64,000 nt of DNA, from NCBI GenBank assembly GCA_947579665.1, contig CANPUZ010000050.1, forward strand, positions 744,001-808,000. The letters are read 5' to 3'. Under the pieces are notes generated by a model, which saw nothing but the letters and a program-made list of their open reading frames with translations, did no database searches and was not told where the DNA came from. Of this stretch, positions 61,481 to 64,000 are shown one piece after another; within the stretch, counting starts at the first letter, position 1; each line of letters begins with the position of its first letter. The stretch comes from Sympetrum striolatum (lineage: Eukaryota; Arthropoda; Insecta; Odonata; Libellulidae). A program made the translations under genes and the position numbers.

Positions 61481-63163
61481 TCGACCTGAGATTCCTTTCG
61501 ATGATGGCGCTTTAACCTTTGAGGTGCAAATAAACTTTTGCGAGATCCCAGGACTCGTCCTCGGTATCACCTAGGACCACCAGGAGCTTCGTTCTGTTTT
61601 CTCATATTCTATGAGTATTGCTCTCTTGACCTTTTATTATTTTATTCTTAGTTTGTAGGTTTTATTTTTTAGGTATTTAAATTCATTACGTAGATCAGTG
61701 GCCGCGGGCACTTAGTGTTTGTTCTTTCGCTTCGGCGCACAGTGGGCTAGAATCGAAAAAAGCTGGCCAAAAATACGAAAGTGGTTTTTTTGAGTGCGGA
61801 CTTTGAAACTTCGCATGGTCATTCTTGAATAAATTTTCCATATAACTGCGAAATAATTTCTCTTGATTCTCACGCGTTACAATTCTACAGGGGGTCAAAG
61901 TTGACCAAATTTTGCGAAAAATGCCGGTCTTCTATTTTTCGAGAAATTCTTCAACTTCAAAACGATGCTGAATCCATTAAAAGTAAGTTATTGGATAAAA
62001 AATAACACCACGTTATAAACCTGTACTTTATCTTTCACAACCTATAATTTAATGATTGCGAATGAATAATTGCATATTTTATGCAACAAAATGGCGAACT
62101 CTCGTTTTAGAGAAACTTTTTACCTAAAGCGAGGAAAATAGTTGAGACGGACTCCGAGGGACATGAAGATATTTATACCACGTTATTCTTTGAAGCTTTC
62201 TGAAGAGGAATCTGAAATAAAACCTTGCAACAATTTGCTCCCCCGATAATAATAACGAATTTTCGACAACACTGCATAGGCAAATCCGCGCGGCGGAGTA
62301 CGGCCCTCCAGGAAGAGAAGTGTTTGAAGACCTTCGAACCTTCATGCCTCTCAATGATAACTTTTGAATGCTGAAATTAACTTTTTACAAACCGTAGAAG
62401 AAGAAATAATGAGCAAAATAATATACATTCAACCATAATTCTTAAAGGAAGAGTGAATTTAGCAACAGCGTATATCTTTCATCAAGTATCAGAATAGAGT
62501 TACCATTTTTTTGATTTTCACTTTGTAAAATATTATGAAAGCTGTCTTTGATGTTTTTGAGCTATACTATTTCTCACAGACCCTCAATACCATTGGAAAC
62601 CAGCCCACACGTGGGCGTGTGCCGCGGTGTCCCCGAGTTAAACTTTCGGTTCGTTTTATTGCATGCAGCTGTGCTTCTTGCGGATTAACGGTTACCCTTC
62701 AAACTTCATTTTCGTGCTTTCTAGTTCAAAATTTTCGCAAACTATGAAAACTACAGTTTGGCTTTGCCTGTGGAAGAAGTAAGTTGTGCTCTTGTGCTCT
62801 CTCAGTAGCTCCTTGCATTCTTTGTGTAGTATATTCAAGAAGTTCGGGTAGTTCCCTTCAGCATTTCCTGGTTCACTTGTCGACACTTTTTGGAGGATAT
62901 TTTTATGGTAAGTTGTTTTGTTAAATTACTTTCTCTTTTTACTTGTAAATTCTAAGTATCCTGGTGAAAAACAATTATTTTCTCTATGCATGTGAAATGT
63001 TCTCATCGTTATTTGAAACTATCTACTGTATTATTTTCTTAACGTCATACTGTAGAATAGATATAGTAATGGAATCTCTATTGCATTTTCAGACATTAGA
63101 AACATTGTATTGGGTTTCTAGTTTATCGTCTTTATACGTTGCTTGTAATTCCGTAAAAAAAAC
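61481..63163. other. Unassigned DNA before the right-edge gene
   Basis: No conserved frame is recognised. Any promoter of the following gene would lie at its right side. Confidence 0.35.
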
Positions 63164-63986
63164 ATGACTAATCTGCGAATTAGTCGGTTAACGCAATATA
63201 ATAAAATGATGGAGGAAAAGAATGAGTCATTTTCTAGTAAAAAGCAGCATTTAATGGATTTTTTGACAAGAAAACTTCACTTAGAAAGATCCATAGATGG
63301 GAAGGAAGCTCTTACTGTTTATCTGAAGAATAGTTTTCTTCCGGCATATTCAAGAAAATGGAAACAAAGCTTCCGTGTTAATGAAAGGTTTATTCTGCGC
63401 AATTCCAGTTGGCTCAATGTAAATATTAATTTTCCTGATATTGTTATCCAGAACTTACGAAGTACTTCTATGACCCTAGGTACGTATAAAATAGTGATTT
63501 GAAATGTTTAGTATTTGAAATTGATAATTTACATCTAAGAAACGAACAATCGGACTTAAATTCATTTTGGTAGACGCAAGAGGACGGCCGGAAGTAGATT
63601 TCCATTTTTCAATTGACAGATCGAAACGAAGGAAAACAGAAACAATTAGATCCACACTCTCCACAGCTGAACTGTCTTATTCTGCAAGGATGACTCTAAG
63701 AGATGAAGGAAATGAAGCTCCTTCGAAGTTGCTGAAAGAAATTACCACAACGACACCTACAAGGGCAAAGAGGGTTCTTTCTAGGTGGAAGAAAAGCGAA
63801 CATGTGCAATCTCAGTTGTCAGGAGAAGAAGCATTATCACTAATTATATCTTCTGAGTTGAGTAAAACTCAATATAAAATTCTCCGTGAAACAGCTAAAA
63901 GTCATGGTCATAGGCTGTATCCTAGCTACGAAGTAGTAAAGGAAGCCAAAGTAACTCTTACTTTAGCTATGATGCTTCAATATTGA
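63164..63986 (+). CDS. Unrecognised two-exon protein (242 aa)
   Basis: Exon 1 (63164-63479) ends at donor gtacgt in phase 1. Exon 2 (63574-63986) starts after acceptor ttttggtag, and the two join in frame. The protein is basic with no membrane segment or signal peptide. Visible features are SKKQHLMDFLTRKLHLERS in exon 1, and GRPEVDFHFSIDRSKRRKTE then SLSTAEL-like wording in exon 2. It also has TPTRAKRVLSRWKK, EEALSLIISSELSKTQYKIL and HRLYPSYEVVKEAK. The last part resembles the start of a repeated, transposon-associated protein family of invertebrates (LSKxQYxxLR...YPSYxxxxxAK), from memory. The frame stops soon after, so it could be a truncated copy or a domesticated piece. Confidence 0.6.
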
Positions 63987-64000
63987 ATACATAAACATTT

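Overview
This is a eukaryotic, AT-rich, intron-bearing and transposon-dense window. It is almost certainly from an insect. The main reason is a ZAD-type C2H2 zinc-finger gene, a class expanded in insects. The mobile elements fit too: copia with an initiator-Met-type primer site, mariner, Harbinger, hAT, Kolobok-like, piggyBac-like and Penelope-like pieces. I cannot name the order or species. There are no bacterial-style operons, CRISPR arrays or recognisable tRNA/rRNA genes.

Layout. 1-2585: nothing recognised. 2586-5274: minus-strand copia with one LTR, cut off inside pol. 5310-6010: LINE remnant. 6966-9262: element with ~95-bp inverted ends that contains copies of two repeat families, called X and Y here. 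9686-9830: a lone exon of the proteasome subunit Rpn1. 10172-10788 and 14547-14835: MITEs. 11266-14003: a large inverted copy of family X. 16991-20946: a seven-exon ZAD/six-finger transcription-factor gene. 22050-24180: repeat Y, then a hAT-type element with a nested X copy. 25783-26050: hAT transposase tail.

27911-52407 is the most interesting part. A p62/sequestosome-1-like 5' gene half (PB1, ZZ, linker) sits at 31547-32421. Its upstream region was split by a 3.3-kb Harbinger element. A second copy of the upstream region and PB1 exons lies at 41936-42745 and lacks the Harbinger, so it preserves the empty insertion site. Downstream on the same strand are four exons of a Neuralized homology repeat (NHR) domain, ending in a stop at 52407. 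The splice phases of both PB1 copies match the first NHR exon. The locus could therefore make a PB1-NHR protein (283 aa) or a PB1-ZZ-NHR protein (414 aa). I saw no p62 UBA exon.

Inside that locus's largest intron lie a ~2.3-kb near-palindrome built from two family-X copies (47159-49400) and a dead mariner (49863-51141). Family X is a chain of ~150-176 bp degenerate units, each carrying a GGTTCGANNCC core that looks like a Pol III B box. The last 12 kb holds LINE, hAT, Kolobok-like and Penelope-like debris and an unrecognised two-exon gene at the right edge. All calls are by eye from conceptual translation and motif recognition; no searches were run.
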